A stretch of 64,000 nt of DNA, taken from the NCBI GenBank assembly GCA_963556145.1, contig OY744469.1, positions 3,506,767-3,570,766 of the forward strand, read 5' to 3'. The notes under the pieces are model-generated. The model saw only the letters and a list, made by a program, of their open reading frames with translations, searched no databases and was not told the origin of the DNA. Numbering within the stretch: the first letter of the stretch is position 1; every line of letters begins with the position of its first letter. Shown here in pieces: positions 51,641 to 61,862 of the stretch. The stretch is from Hygrocybe punicea. Lineage: Eukaryota > Basidiomycota > Agaricomycetes > Agaricales > Hygrophoraceae. The position numbers and the translations under genes are program-made.

Positions 51641-52520
51641 GAAGGGTTGCGGTAGGAGCCGTCGTCATCGTTGCCGGATGTGGTGGGCGTTGGAGTTGGG
51701 CTGGGCGTTGGGGTCGTTGTTGCCAATTGCGGTGGGGCCGCTGGGCGTTGGAGAGGTACCGAGGTACCTCTCCGGGGGCTCACGCAGGACTCGAGAGGTA
51801 AGACGGGATGGATAGGATGATAGACTAACTACTACATCGGGAAGGCTACTAACTAGGTCAACCGTGGGAGCCTGGTCACGTGACTGGCAAGTCCCACTAC
51901 TCTAGCGTTGGGGTTGGGCGTTGGGCGTTGGGGTTGGGCGTTGATCATTGGGGAGGGGCCGTCGTCGTCGTTGCCGATTGTGGTGGGGCTGCTGGGCGTT
52001 GGCATTGGGCATTGGGCATTGGGGTAGGGGCCGTCATTGTTGTCGTGGGGCCGTTGTTGCCAGATGTGGGGTTGGGTTCGTGAGGGGCCATCATCGTCGT
52101 TGCTGGTTGTGGTGGGCATTGGGGTTGGGCATTGGGTGTTTGGGTAGGGGCAGTCGTCGTTGTCAAGGGGCCGTCGTTGCCGGATGTGAAGCTGTTGGGT
52201 GTTGGGCATTGGGCATTGTTGGGGTAGGGGCCATTGGGCGTTTGGGTTGTCGTTGGGCGAATGTGGTGGGGCCGTTGGGCATCTGGAGTTAGGCGTTGGG
52301 CGTTGCCGTCATCGTCGTGGGGCCGTCGTTGCCGGATGTGAGGCCATTGGCCGTTGGGAGTTGGGCATTGGGCGTTTGGGTCATCATTGGGGTCGTCGTT
52401 GCCGGATGTGGTGTCAGTTGTGGATGGACGTTGGGCGTCATTGTTGGCAGCTTTGGTGTGCCGTCTCTGTGGGATGTGGAGCCGCAACTTGGTGGAGCCA
52501 TTGTCGGAGTCGTCGTAGTG
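51641..52520. repeat. GTTGGG / GCCGTCGTTGCCGGATGTG imperfect minisatellite
   Basis: Short units such as GTTGGGCGTTGGGCATTGGG alternate with GGGGCCGTCGTTGCCGGATG in irregular order. Frames on both strands (Asn/Pro/Thr-rich or Trp/Gly-rich) come from the repeat. Confidence 0.8.
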
Positions 52521-53064
52521 GTTGTGACTAGAATCTGGCACAGACCTGTGAGTAAGTCAGACGAAGTGAGTACTGCGGAATTAGTACACATTTGACCAAT
52601 GAGTTTCAGAGTTTGATGTGAGCATTGCTGCCTCATTGCAAGTTTGCATTGTTCTTGCACTCGAACTTCATTCTCTCTCATTTTTTTGTTAAAAGCGGAT
52701 TATACGGTTGTTGACAACGTTAGTTGACACTCGTAAGAAAGAGAGCGGTTCTTAGAGAGACGGTAGTGAGTCTGATACAAACTTGTAATAATCCGATGGG
52801 GTGACTACTACATCGGATACCAAGTATATATACTAACTACAAATGATGACTAATGATGACAACTAGCCAATAGCGTAAGTCCCTCGGAGAAGGCAGACCC
52901 GGATACACTCCGATGAGTAAAGAAGATTACATACGAAGATAGTCCTAATGAGTAGTTATCTGATAATAATCAGATAAGCGCATATTCAAACGAATAACGT
53001 AGACAGTGATAAATGTACGACGTTACCAATTCCAACATTTTTCAGCCATTCTATTACCACAAAT
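52521..53064. other. Intergenic, no gene recognised
   Basis: No supported frame. It holds the upstream region of the gene at 53065. Confidence 0.4.
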
Positions 53065-54529
53065 ATGCCCATAATTACTGCTACTACGGCCAGTAAAAAA
53101 GCTGGTGCACCAGCTCCTCAATCTCAGCTTGCGAAAGATCTGGATCTTGATCTGGAAATGTTATCTGATTTGAGTTCTCTTTCGGGCGATGACCAATCAG
53201 ATGCCAAAATGGAAAGTGTACCCCAGATAGCCACTCTGCCGCCCTTGCAGCCCCTGCAGCCCATGCAGCCCTTCCCACTAGACCTTAGGAAACATGAGGA
53301 GCCATCTAATATTGTAGGCCCTCATTGTCATTGCTTCCCATACTAATTAAATTCCTTTCACCAGTGGTGTTGCTCTTGTGGCAATGGTGGTGAAGTCTTT
53401 TGCTGTGCCTATTGCCCTAGGGTTCTATGCATGGACAAGTGTATCACACTTTCTGCAAGTCCAGGATTTCTGATCAAGAATGATACTTTTTTTATTTGTC
53501 CCAAATGCCACATAAAGTATGACTGGCAGATGAAGAATAAGATTTTGACACCATACACAGTAAGTAAAAAGTGTAATGCATTTATCCTTTATCTGATTTT
53601 TGTGGAGGGAATTGTTGTTGGAAATCAGATTTGGGATGGGACCCCTGCAGAGTTGGGGGCTCTTGTTATTCGAGGTAGTGTTGCCACAACTAGACTAGTC
53701 ATAGTCGCAACTACATAGTCACAACTATGACTAGACTATTTACACCAAAATTTTAGTAGTCATAGTTGATGGTTGCAGCTAAAGTTGCAGCTTAGCTGGT
53801 CATTGTAGTCAACTAAACTTGAGAATAGTCAACTATAATTAAACAAATGTATGTTAAATCGCTTATAAATACCAGAACAGACATGATATAATTTTAGTCA
53901 ACTAGATAGTCATAGTTGCAACTAGCTGAGGTGCAGCTAAAATCAACTATGACTATGACTGCCAGTTGACTAGTAGTCTTAGTCGTGGCAACACTAATTC
54001 GAGGAGCATGGCGTTTGGTCGATACAGCCTCAGTTGCCATACTGAATTTTAGGTTGGCTGATATTCCACAAGGAGGAGACCCAGCCTTTATGGTGTACCA
54101 TCACCTTCATGCCTACTTTCCTGAGCAGAAAGATCAGGTCCTCCAATATTTCGACATTGACTTTTTCTTCGATCCTTCCAGTTCTGCCTCAGTGTCAACT
54201 CAGGAGAGAAAAGTCCAGAAAGTGTTATTGGCTCTACTCAAGTATGTTTCAGAATTATTCCTTGTTAGGTTGTGATGAGCCACTCTACCATAAGAGAGTA
54301 TGGACTTAGTAGATTTCGAAGATTGTGGCTGATTGTTTGTACCTGTTTGTCCCAAAGCGGTCAAACCTGGTGGGGAGCTCACTGTGTATCCTCAGTATTC
54401 ACAGTGACCTCCTACCAGGTGAGTAGTGTAGTTTTGTATCACACAATATATTAGTATTCACAGTGACCTCCTACCAGTTTATTTTAATATTCCTCTTATT
54501 GTCTTTGTCACGTGACTTGTCACAGGTGA
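53065..54529 (+). CDS. Cys-rich (PHD/RING-like) unknown protein carrying two insertions
   Basis: Exon 1 (from MPIITATTASKKAG) is Asp/Ser-rich with a PLQPLQPMQP tract. After a 53-nt intron a Cys-rich zinc-binding segment follows (WCCSCGNGGEVFCC, CPRVLCMDKC, then FICPKCH), resembling a PHD/RING-type cluster. After another intron the frame reads GIVVGNQIWDGTPAELGALVIRG. There a 321-bp MITE with an 8-bp target duplication is inserted; beyond it AWRLVDTASVAILNFRLAD continues in frame to VQKVLLALLK. A solo copia LTR then sits within what would be a 52-nt intron, and splicing to 54526 gives an immediate stop at 54527-54529. The MITE adds about 329 bp to an exon and should disrupt the protein. Function unknown. 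Confidence 0.65.
53676..53996. mobile_element. hAT-type MITE (321 bp)
   Basis: Perfect 12-bp terminal inverted repeats (TAGTGTTGCCAC / GTGGCAACACTA) are flanked by the 8-bp duplication ATTCGAGG (53668-53675 and 53997-54004). The interior is full of ACTATGACTAG-type motifs and has no coding capacity. An 8-bp duplication is the hAT hallmark. Confidence 0.93.
54263..54489 (+). repeat. Solo copia LTR with 5-bp target duplication
   Basis: 227 bp nearly identical to the LTRs of 43729-49444, flanked by TTCCT at 54258-54262 and 54490-54494. It lies in an intron of the preceding gene, in the same orientation as transcription. Confidence 0.95.
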
Positions 54530-55744
54530 CTTTCACGCTTTATTTGGAGTCCCACAATGCAACTGTGATATGTCATCCAATTCTACTCGAATGTCTAAGC
54601 CATTTGAAATCCTGACTCTCGCGACCTAAATCTCGGTGCATGCCACTCCTTTCGTCCTAATTCACTCGTTTCAAATTTTGGATCCTGATCTGCACACACG
54701 CTCCGGGACGAAGAAGCACTCGCGGGAACCAAAGTAAAGTATACATCTTCTCTTTATGTTGTTCTCTTGGTGCTCAGACCCTTTCTGAGTCATTCAGGAC
54801 GCTGCAACATTCCGTTTTCCATGCAAGGTCCGGCCAACACATATTTCGGTCCATAGATATAGTTTCAGGTGGCCGGCACACCTTCTAGCACAAAAAAGCG
54901 GTCAATATATCATGTTCGTATTCTTATCTGAGTGTTCAATTACTTCTGACTTATTCAGACCCCTCGAGCCCTCCAAATTTCGGTCAAGACATGCAAGATG
55001 GTATACACCAGTTGCAGATACAATGTCAGCCACAGAATCGATACCGGATCGAAAACTACGGTTCGAATTCTGTCTATATCTCATTATATTAGTGCTAACA
55101 TTGTTTACAACCCATCCAGAATGTTCTACGTGAGCTGGTGGTGTCACATATGGTACCAGACAGCGACAGGTATAATTCTGTCACCAAAATGAAAGATATC
55201 TCACTTCTGTTTCTCGGAAAGGTTTCCATTGGTTCCCGGAATCGCGAGAAGAGAATGCCGGCGGTAGGACAGGGTCTGACAGAGGAACACGGAAGGATTG
55301 GACGATGACATAGTTTGTACTGTGAGTGGAACGTTTGGGAACGCTCCAGCGTTTGTTGACGACTCGACATTGTCCAGAACATCCACGAGCTAGTACTAAT
55401 GTGGAAGAAATGCAGAGGAAGGCTGGGAGATTGATGGGAAATGGAATATGCGCTTCGGAGAGATGATAGAGAGGCCCTCCGGTCATGCACATACAGGTTG
55501 CACCGGCCCGTTGCCAGGATGTTTGTCTTCCAATAGTGTGATCTATCATGACCTTTCTGTTCATCAATACCACATGTACATATATATTTGTATCTGGCGT
55601 AATATTGCAGTGAAAAAGACTTTCAATCGATTGCCCAGAACACATTCATTGAATTCAACTGAGTACAAAAAAATTGTCCATAAATGCATGTCTGAATCTA
55701 CAGCATGATAGTCCACAAAGTCCACCAAGACAAGTACAGCTTAT
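54530..55744. other. No gene supported
   Basis: Overlapping minus-strand frames at 55095-55645 lack a recognisable domain, and no splice model was convincing. Confidence 0.4.
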
Positions 55745-56900
55745 TCAAACATACCCACAGTGCCGAAACCAACCAAAGATGTCCGCCGTCGTGTTTTGAT
55801 ACAATGCTTCGAGCAGCGTACAGGTAACCTCTATCGGCGATAATTCTGTCATGGCAAGGCGGACGTAGGCACCATTGCGGCGAAGGTGGTACTTCATGGC
55901 TGAGAATGCGAGTTCAATCGGATTATAATCTGGCGAGTAAGGAGGCAAAAATTCGTAGCGCATGCGCTGCTGATACATACTGTATCAACTGTCAATCATT
56001 CACACCTGAATCAAGTTACTCACCAGGATGTGATCTGGTCCAGTACATTTGGATCCTTATGAATTTGGCAATTATCCATGACAATAACCGAATTCGGCCC
56101 CGGAAATGGGGTCATAGTATCCAACAAACGATCAATGAAAATACCGAAGTGATTGGAATCGAAAGAGCTTTGTAGGATCTCGCAGTGAAGAAACCCATCA
56201 TTGAGAGAAAGCGCCAGTAAAACTGAATACCTGTATGAATGCTTAGACATGCTAATCATGCATACCATTGTCCACGACAGAAAAAAGCCTTCCGAACTGC
56301 TGGCCTTCCTCGGATCGCCCAAGCCCTTCCTCGGTAAGTTGTACGCTGGTCAACAGCACTTTCGTCAACAAAGATGAGTTGGTCAGCGTTGTATGTGCCA
56401 ATCCGGGCCGCAAAGTCTGCACGAAGTTCTGAATTTTGTTCGATTGCTTCTCATGTGAGCTAATAATTCTGGAATTAGAGAAGCCTTTCATAGAAAATTG
56501 CATTGGTACGTACTTTCTTCATTGTGAATGCACTTCTCCGCAGTGTGCGCCACACTGTATTTAGGGAAACCGATATGCCACACTTGGCTTCTAAATCCAA
56601 CCGGAGCTCGTCGAGATAAAGGTCAGGCATTTGATCCATCGTGGTAAGTAAATGCTAAATATCGTTATCTAATGCATAGAAAATGTATCGCCGACACCTA
56701 CGCACCTGGACATCAAAGTCACAGAGGGCCCGATAAGGCCGATGTTTCGCCCTCGATGCTGGGGTCATAATTTCCCCAGTACGATGGAAGTGCGCTAGAA
56801 TTCTTTGTACAGAGCGTTTGCTAACATCCGGAGACATTGACGTCGAGAGCCTGACAATAATCCATTGTACAGACTCTGGAATTGATTTGCCTTGAACCAT
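55745..56900 (-). pseudogene. Tc1/mariner (IS630-type) DDE transposase, intron-containing, one stop
   Basis: From MVQGKSIPESVQWIIVRLS (56900) an N-terminal helix-turn-helix region reads on through short introns into DLEAKCGISVSLNTVWRTLRR, then the DDE nuclease: FVDESAV (Asp at 56364-56366), VIVMDNCQIH (Asp at 56074-56076) and PPYSPDYNPIELAFSAMK (Glu at 55913-55915). After splicing about 38 residues separate the second Asp and the Glu. One in-frame TGA at 56451-56453, after KKLT, is the only clear lesion and fits CGA to TGA. Terminal inverted repeats were not identified, so it may be an immobile or host-retained copy. Confidence 0.85.
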
Positions 56901-57254
56901 CGGGTGGGGGGACGTTCTGATGTAGGACTGGTTCAGGAACGGAGAGAAAGAAGCTGGGAAAGGAAAGGAAGGGTATCATGGGGGGCAGGAAGATAAGAGA
57001 TTGTCGTTAGCGTTGTAGGGACCTGAAGTCAGAGGCCTGTGTCTGGACAGAGACGGCGTTTGATGGCAGGGCGTGTTCAGGGATCGGTGGAGGAGGGGAG
57101 AAGGGGAGGGGGGGGCATAAGGTGGTGGACCAGGAGAACGGTTGACAGTACTGTTCAAGTTGAACTGACGATCAACTGATGACCGTTTTAGGATCCACGT
57201 CTCCGCTGTCATTGCCCTGCCAATCGATGCACTTGCACTTTCTTCACGAGTCTC
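56901..57254. other. Divergent intergenic region
   Basis: Lies between the transposase start (56900, minus) and the gene at 57255 (plus). No coding sequence was supported. Confidence 0.5.
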
Positions 57255-60200
57255 ATGGGGCGCAAAGCTGTGAAGACGCGGCAACAAGCCGTGAAGGAAA
57301 AGCGTCAGCTATCAAAGGGTATGTCAATGTACCCACCTGAATCTCTGACAATGACAACGACTACAGCCACTGCTGCTACTGCTGCCTTGACTTTGACCAC
57401 GAAGTCAAGCTGCCCCAGCCGCCAGTCTTCGAAAGCTGTCAAGTTACTCTTGGGCAAACTTCAGAAGGAGGAGAGTGCAGACGAACCGGCCACACCTGTC
57501 GACGAGGATGAAGACTCTCAGGAGGACTTCGAGGAAGAAATTAGAGCCGTTGACAAGGAGGATGACGAGGACGAGGAGGCGCAGGTAGTGGAGGTGGAGG
57601 ACGAGGACGAGGACGAGGAGGCGGCGGACGAGGACGAGGAGGCGGCGGACGAGGAGGACGAGGAGGGCGAGGACGAGGAGGAGGAAGTCGAGAAGCCAAG
57701 AGTTGCCGCTAAAAAATCTGCCAAACCTGCTGCTTCTGTGGTCAAAAAGAAGGTCAAGAAATCCAAAAAGGACGCAAATGAGTCTGACGACTCAGTGGAT
57801 GGCATTCGTAGGCATTTTTCTATGAAGTTTGACTTCAGTTGACCTTTTCTCGTTGTTTTTAGCCCCTCACTTTGATTATACCACGGAGATTCTCAGTAGG
57901 GCAAAGCAGTCCCGTTCTATCGAAACCATTTCATCAGGGATGACACTCTATGATCTCAAGCAGAAGATTGCCAAGATCCTAGAGATATTCCTGGACTCAC
58001 TGCAAGTCCAATATTGCTTCAGTACGGATTCGAAAAGTGCCCTCCCTTGTGCTCTAGACACTCATCAACACTACAACATGCTACTGCAATTACTTCGTGA
58101 ACACACTATCCCTCCACGTCTCGCAAATGGCCGACGCTCGACCCACAAGACTTGTTTAGTGGGCCAGTGCTACGCATGGCATCAACGAGTTCTTTTTTCC
58201 CCCTTCCGACTTCCATGATGAAGTGAGCAATAAGATTAAGTTGCATAAAGCATTTTACATATAGTATGAGACATATAGCATATATTGTATATTGCAAATT
58301 GTTCTAATCAGTCCACCTCACATCTCAGCAACATAAAAAGTAGACAAAATAAAACTGCCTAGTGAGTCTTCAGTCTTCATCAACCTCCTCACTTACTGTT
58401 ATGTCTGCTGTGCTGTATCATCTTGTAATAGTCTCAGCCATAAAAGAAATGTTCAAGGAGTAACAGGTCAACTGCCAAACATAACCATCTCCTAAATAGT
58501 ATAATAACAATTGACTTATATTTTCTCAACCCTACTTCTCCATGACCTTGAATGCTGTACAACAGATGAGTCATCAATATGAAGACTACTGTACTTGTTA
58601 AGTGGGCTAATATTGCACATAGCATAAACAAGTCTGTTTTCTTTCATTTTATTTGTACGATTGTTACTCACATTAATAAGTGATTAATATACAATTAACA
58701 TATATAATATTGTGCGATATCACATTGAATTTTATGTTTGAAGTAAAAATAATAGTGGATAATCAGAAATAAGCTCATTTCTGCTTATATGGCTGATATT
58801 TCCATATATAGTAATAGTGGTCACATGTGACTGTAACTCATGTGATCAGCTCAAAATTTAGGATATATAGTGTAAAATTGCCTTATATAGTTAGACTGGT
58901 CACATGTGACTGTCACCATTGCGATCAGTAAAAAATTTGCTATACAATATCCGAAATTGCCTTATATGGTTAGAGTGGTCACATGTGACTGTCACACCTT
59001 GCCCGAAATGGTTATATTAGTCAGCAGTTCAAATTTCAGCTGATTCTGAGAAGAAATGAAGTCAGTATGAATATTTTGAATATAATTAGAAGGTAGTTTG
59101 TATTTTCTGAGACAACCCATATTTGGATGCTTATGTAAGCTTGTCCACACATGGCCCCAACTGCATCTTATTTTCCAGTATTAGAAGTAGAATCATATCT
59201 CTTGCACAAAAAAATTCTGTCTATAGGCGATCAACTTTATTAATTAATCAATCAATTAATTAATTAATTACGAACCCTCACTGAACCAGGTCTGATAAAG
59301 AACGAGTCTTTTAATAAATTAAAAGAACTCGTAATGAAACCCTTCACTCTCCAAGTTTTCAACCAAAGTGACTCGCCCTTTACGCCAGGAAATGACTTGT
59401 TTAGTGGGCCAGTGCTGCGCATGGCATGAACGAGTTCTTTTTTTTCCCTCCTCACTTTCATCATAGCAGCCTCTCACCATAGCAACATAAAAAGTAGAAA
59501 AAATAAAACTGCACAGCATGTCTTGACCTCCTCTCCCACTGTCATGTCTTCTTTGCTTCATCATTATACAATATTCTCAGCCAAAAAAGAGAGCAACATG
59601 TCAACTGTCAAATACAACTGTCTCCAAACAGTATGATAACAATTGACTTACATTTGCTTAACCCCACTTCTCCATAACCTTGCTGCACAACAGATGATAA
59701 CATGAAGACAGCTGTGCTTGAGTGGGCCAATGTTGGCATGAACAAAGTCTTGTTTCTGTCATTGGATTTTTATTTGTCTGATTATTACGAACATCGATGA
59801 GTGATTTTGCTTGAAATATATAATTAGCATATAATATATACAGCGATATCACATTGAATTATATGTTTTAAGTAAAAATATCATTATATCATCTGAGTTA
59901 CACTAATTTCTGCTTATATGGCTGATATTTCTATATATAGTAACAGTGGTCACATGTGACTATGACTCCTGTGATCACCTTGAAATTTAGGATATATGGT
60001 GTAAAATTGCCTTATATGGTTAGACTGATCACATGTGACTATTACCATTGCGATCAGCAAAAAATTTGGTATATAATATCAAAAAGTACCTTATATGGTT
60101 AGACTGGTCACATGTGACTGTCACACCTTGCCCGAAATGTTTATATTAGTCAGCAGTTCAATTTTCAGCTAATTCCGATGAGAACTGAAGGGTGTATGAA

Positions 60201-61374
60201 TATTTTGAATATAATTGGGAGGTAATTTGTCTTGTGTAAGACATCCCATATTTGGATGCTTATGTAAGCCACTCCAAACATGGCCCAGATTTTATGTTAC
60301 ATTCCAACATAAGAAGTAGAATCATATCTCTTGCCCAAAAAAAATTTCTCTATAGGCGATGCAAAAACATTAATTAATTACGAACCTTCACTAAACCAGG
60401 TCTGATAAAGAACGAGTCTTTTAATAAATTAAAAGAACTCGTAAAACCAAGGTATGTAGTATTCATATATTACTGTGATGTGCAGATTGATAAGAAGGGT
60501 TCGGAGACGGCCAAATCAAAGACGAATGCGGCAGCCCCGACCAAGGAAGTGAACACGGCCATGTCCGATTTTCACCAGCAACGCATTGCTGTACGCCAGA
60601 CTCTCACAGAATTATGGACATGCAACATGCATAGCCACCCCACCAAACCGGCTTTATGCTTCAAGAATCCTACCACAGGCTTATGTCACCCAATCACGGA
60701 GAACAACATGAATCACTGGGCCTCACTTCATGTATGCATTTCTTTCTATGTCACAAGTTACTGTTCTAACCATTTTCCAGATAAAAGATCCCGAAGCATT
60801 TCCACTCGACAAGAAACCGGTTGAAATCAATATTCTGGGTAATACTGCCCGAGGACAAGTTATGGCAAAGGCACCGGAAAATGACATGGGCCAAGCATTT
60901 CCGTATGGATGTTACCCGACTCCGTTGATGTCACCGACAATGTATTACGTGATGCCACAAATGGTGGTGCCTGGGTTATCTCAACCTGCAACTCAAGTCA
61001 TGCCGCCGGGCAACCTGCCTGCAAGCAATCCACCCGCTGCTGCGCCACTTGCTGCCATGCCCCCTGCTGCTGCACCACCAGTGAAGTATCCTCGCATCAC
61101 TGAGTGGATTCCCTATTGCGATCAACATCCCAACCGCAGTGGTCTAGATCTCACCAGCCTAATTCCAAAATTCCAACAGCAAGGATTCATCTATATTAAT
61201 CAACTCACAAGCAATCGGATGACCATTGAGAAGCTCTCGGCATGGCTTGCCATTCCTCCTGGGATGGCTGATCTAATTATTGGGTATGCTGAGGAAGATT
61301 GCAAAGGTATTGTTGCTGGGACATTTACAATGGAATTGCAGATGGACTTCGGTGGCCCAGCAGGAGATATTTGA
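57255..61374 (+). CDS. Acidic, SAM-like-domain protein with Helitron insertions in an exon
   Basis: Exons 57255-57807, 57863-58150 joined to 60444-60451, 60486-60731 and 60781-61374 sum to 1689 nt (562 residues) once the Helitron block 58151-60443 is removed at an A|A site. The first exon is basic, then strongly Asp/Glu-rich (residues ~75-150), then Lys-rich (KKKVKKSKK), as in nuclear proteins. The middle exon begins PPHFDYTTEILSRAKQ. The C-terminus has a Pro/Ala-rich linker and a compact helical end (ITEWIPYCDQH, GFIYINQLTSNRMTIEKLSAWL, MADLIIGYAEED) that resembles a SAM-type helical bundle. No enzyme motif is seen. As it stands the insertion introduces stops after THK, so only a truncated protein is expected unless the insert is spliced. 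The 34-nt intron at 60452-60485 is unusually short. Confidence 0.75.
58151..59333 (-). mobile_element. Complete non-autonomous Helitron derivative 1 in the exon (1183 bp)
   Basis: A|CTTGTTTAGTGGGCC...AAAAGAACTCGTA|A, with an internal 3'-end-like block at 58598-58634 and CACATGTGAC units at 58818, 58908 and 58980. Confidence 0.88.
59334..59395. other. 62-bp spacer between tandem Helitron derivatives
   Basis: Unique-looking sequence separating two derivatives in the same orientation. It has no counterpart elsewhere in the window and is not part of the host exon as modelled. Confidence 0.6.
59396..60443 (-). mobile_element. Complete non-autonomous Helitron derivative 2 in the exon (1048 bp)
   Basis: Same termini (CTTGTTTAGTGGGCC and the ACTCGTA hairpin) with A on both outer sides; internal 3'-end-like block at 59716-59748; CACATGTGAC units at 59950-60120. 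Confidence 0.88.
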
Positions 61375-61862
61375 TGTGGTCCAGAAATAGTCGTAGATTT
61401 TTTGCTTGTACTGACTACATTTTCAACAAGTAGCCATTGTCCCTTGTCTGGCTTGTAGAGCGGTTTCGATCCCAGGAACTAACAGATGTGCACGAGTGAA
61501 GGTCATTGTTCAGCGCAAAACGGCACGTAGGACGTCGACTTGTCGACAGAGAGTAGAAAGGCGTTGGGAACAGACCGAAACAATGGTGAACAACACGCAC
61601 AGTCACGTCGGCTTCTCGTCACATCGATGTCCTCCAGTACCCCCAGAGCTGGTTCCATTGGACAAAAGAGTGATGCGGTTTTTCAAATGCAACGACTTGC
61701 TCATATACATCAACGGTGAACTGTTCTTCAGTGAGAATGGTGGCTTATTGAATGGAACTCGGAATCTAACCAACTGTTAGGGTTTAGAACCGGGACCGAC
61801 GTCTGTTGGGGCAATCTCTACAGTTGTATGAGCACTCTCATCGGTCTCATTACTGGTTACAA
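61375..61862. other. Intergenic, no gene recognised
   Basis: A 94-codon plus-strand frame at 61496-61780 has no domain or supporting context. Confidence 0.4.

Noticed and set aside
51900..52460. Telomere-like GTTGGG runs
   Set aside because: Units are irregular and mixed with GCC-rich blocks; not an interstitial telomere array of TTAGGG type.
51502..52681. Trp/Gly-rich and Asn/Pro/Thr-rich frames
   Set aside because: They follow the GTTGGG/GCCGTC minisatellite on both strands and have no domain or start context.
55095..55645. Overlapping minus-strand frames of 131-154 codons
   Set aside because: Three overlapping frames compete, none shows a domain, and no splice set joined them convincingly.
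61496..61780. 94-codon frame between the SAM-like gene and Helitron H4
   Set aside because: No domain, no splice evidence and no second copy; left as intergenic.
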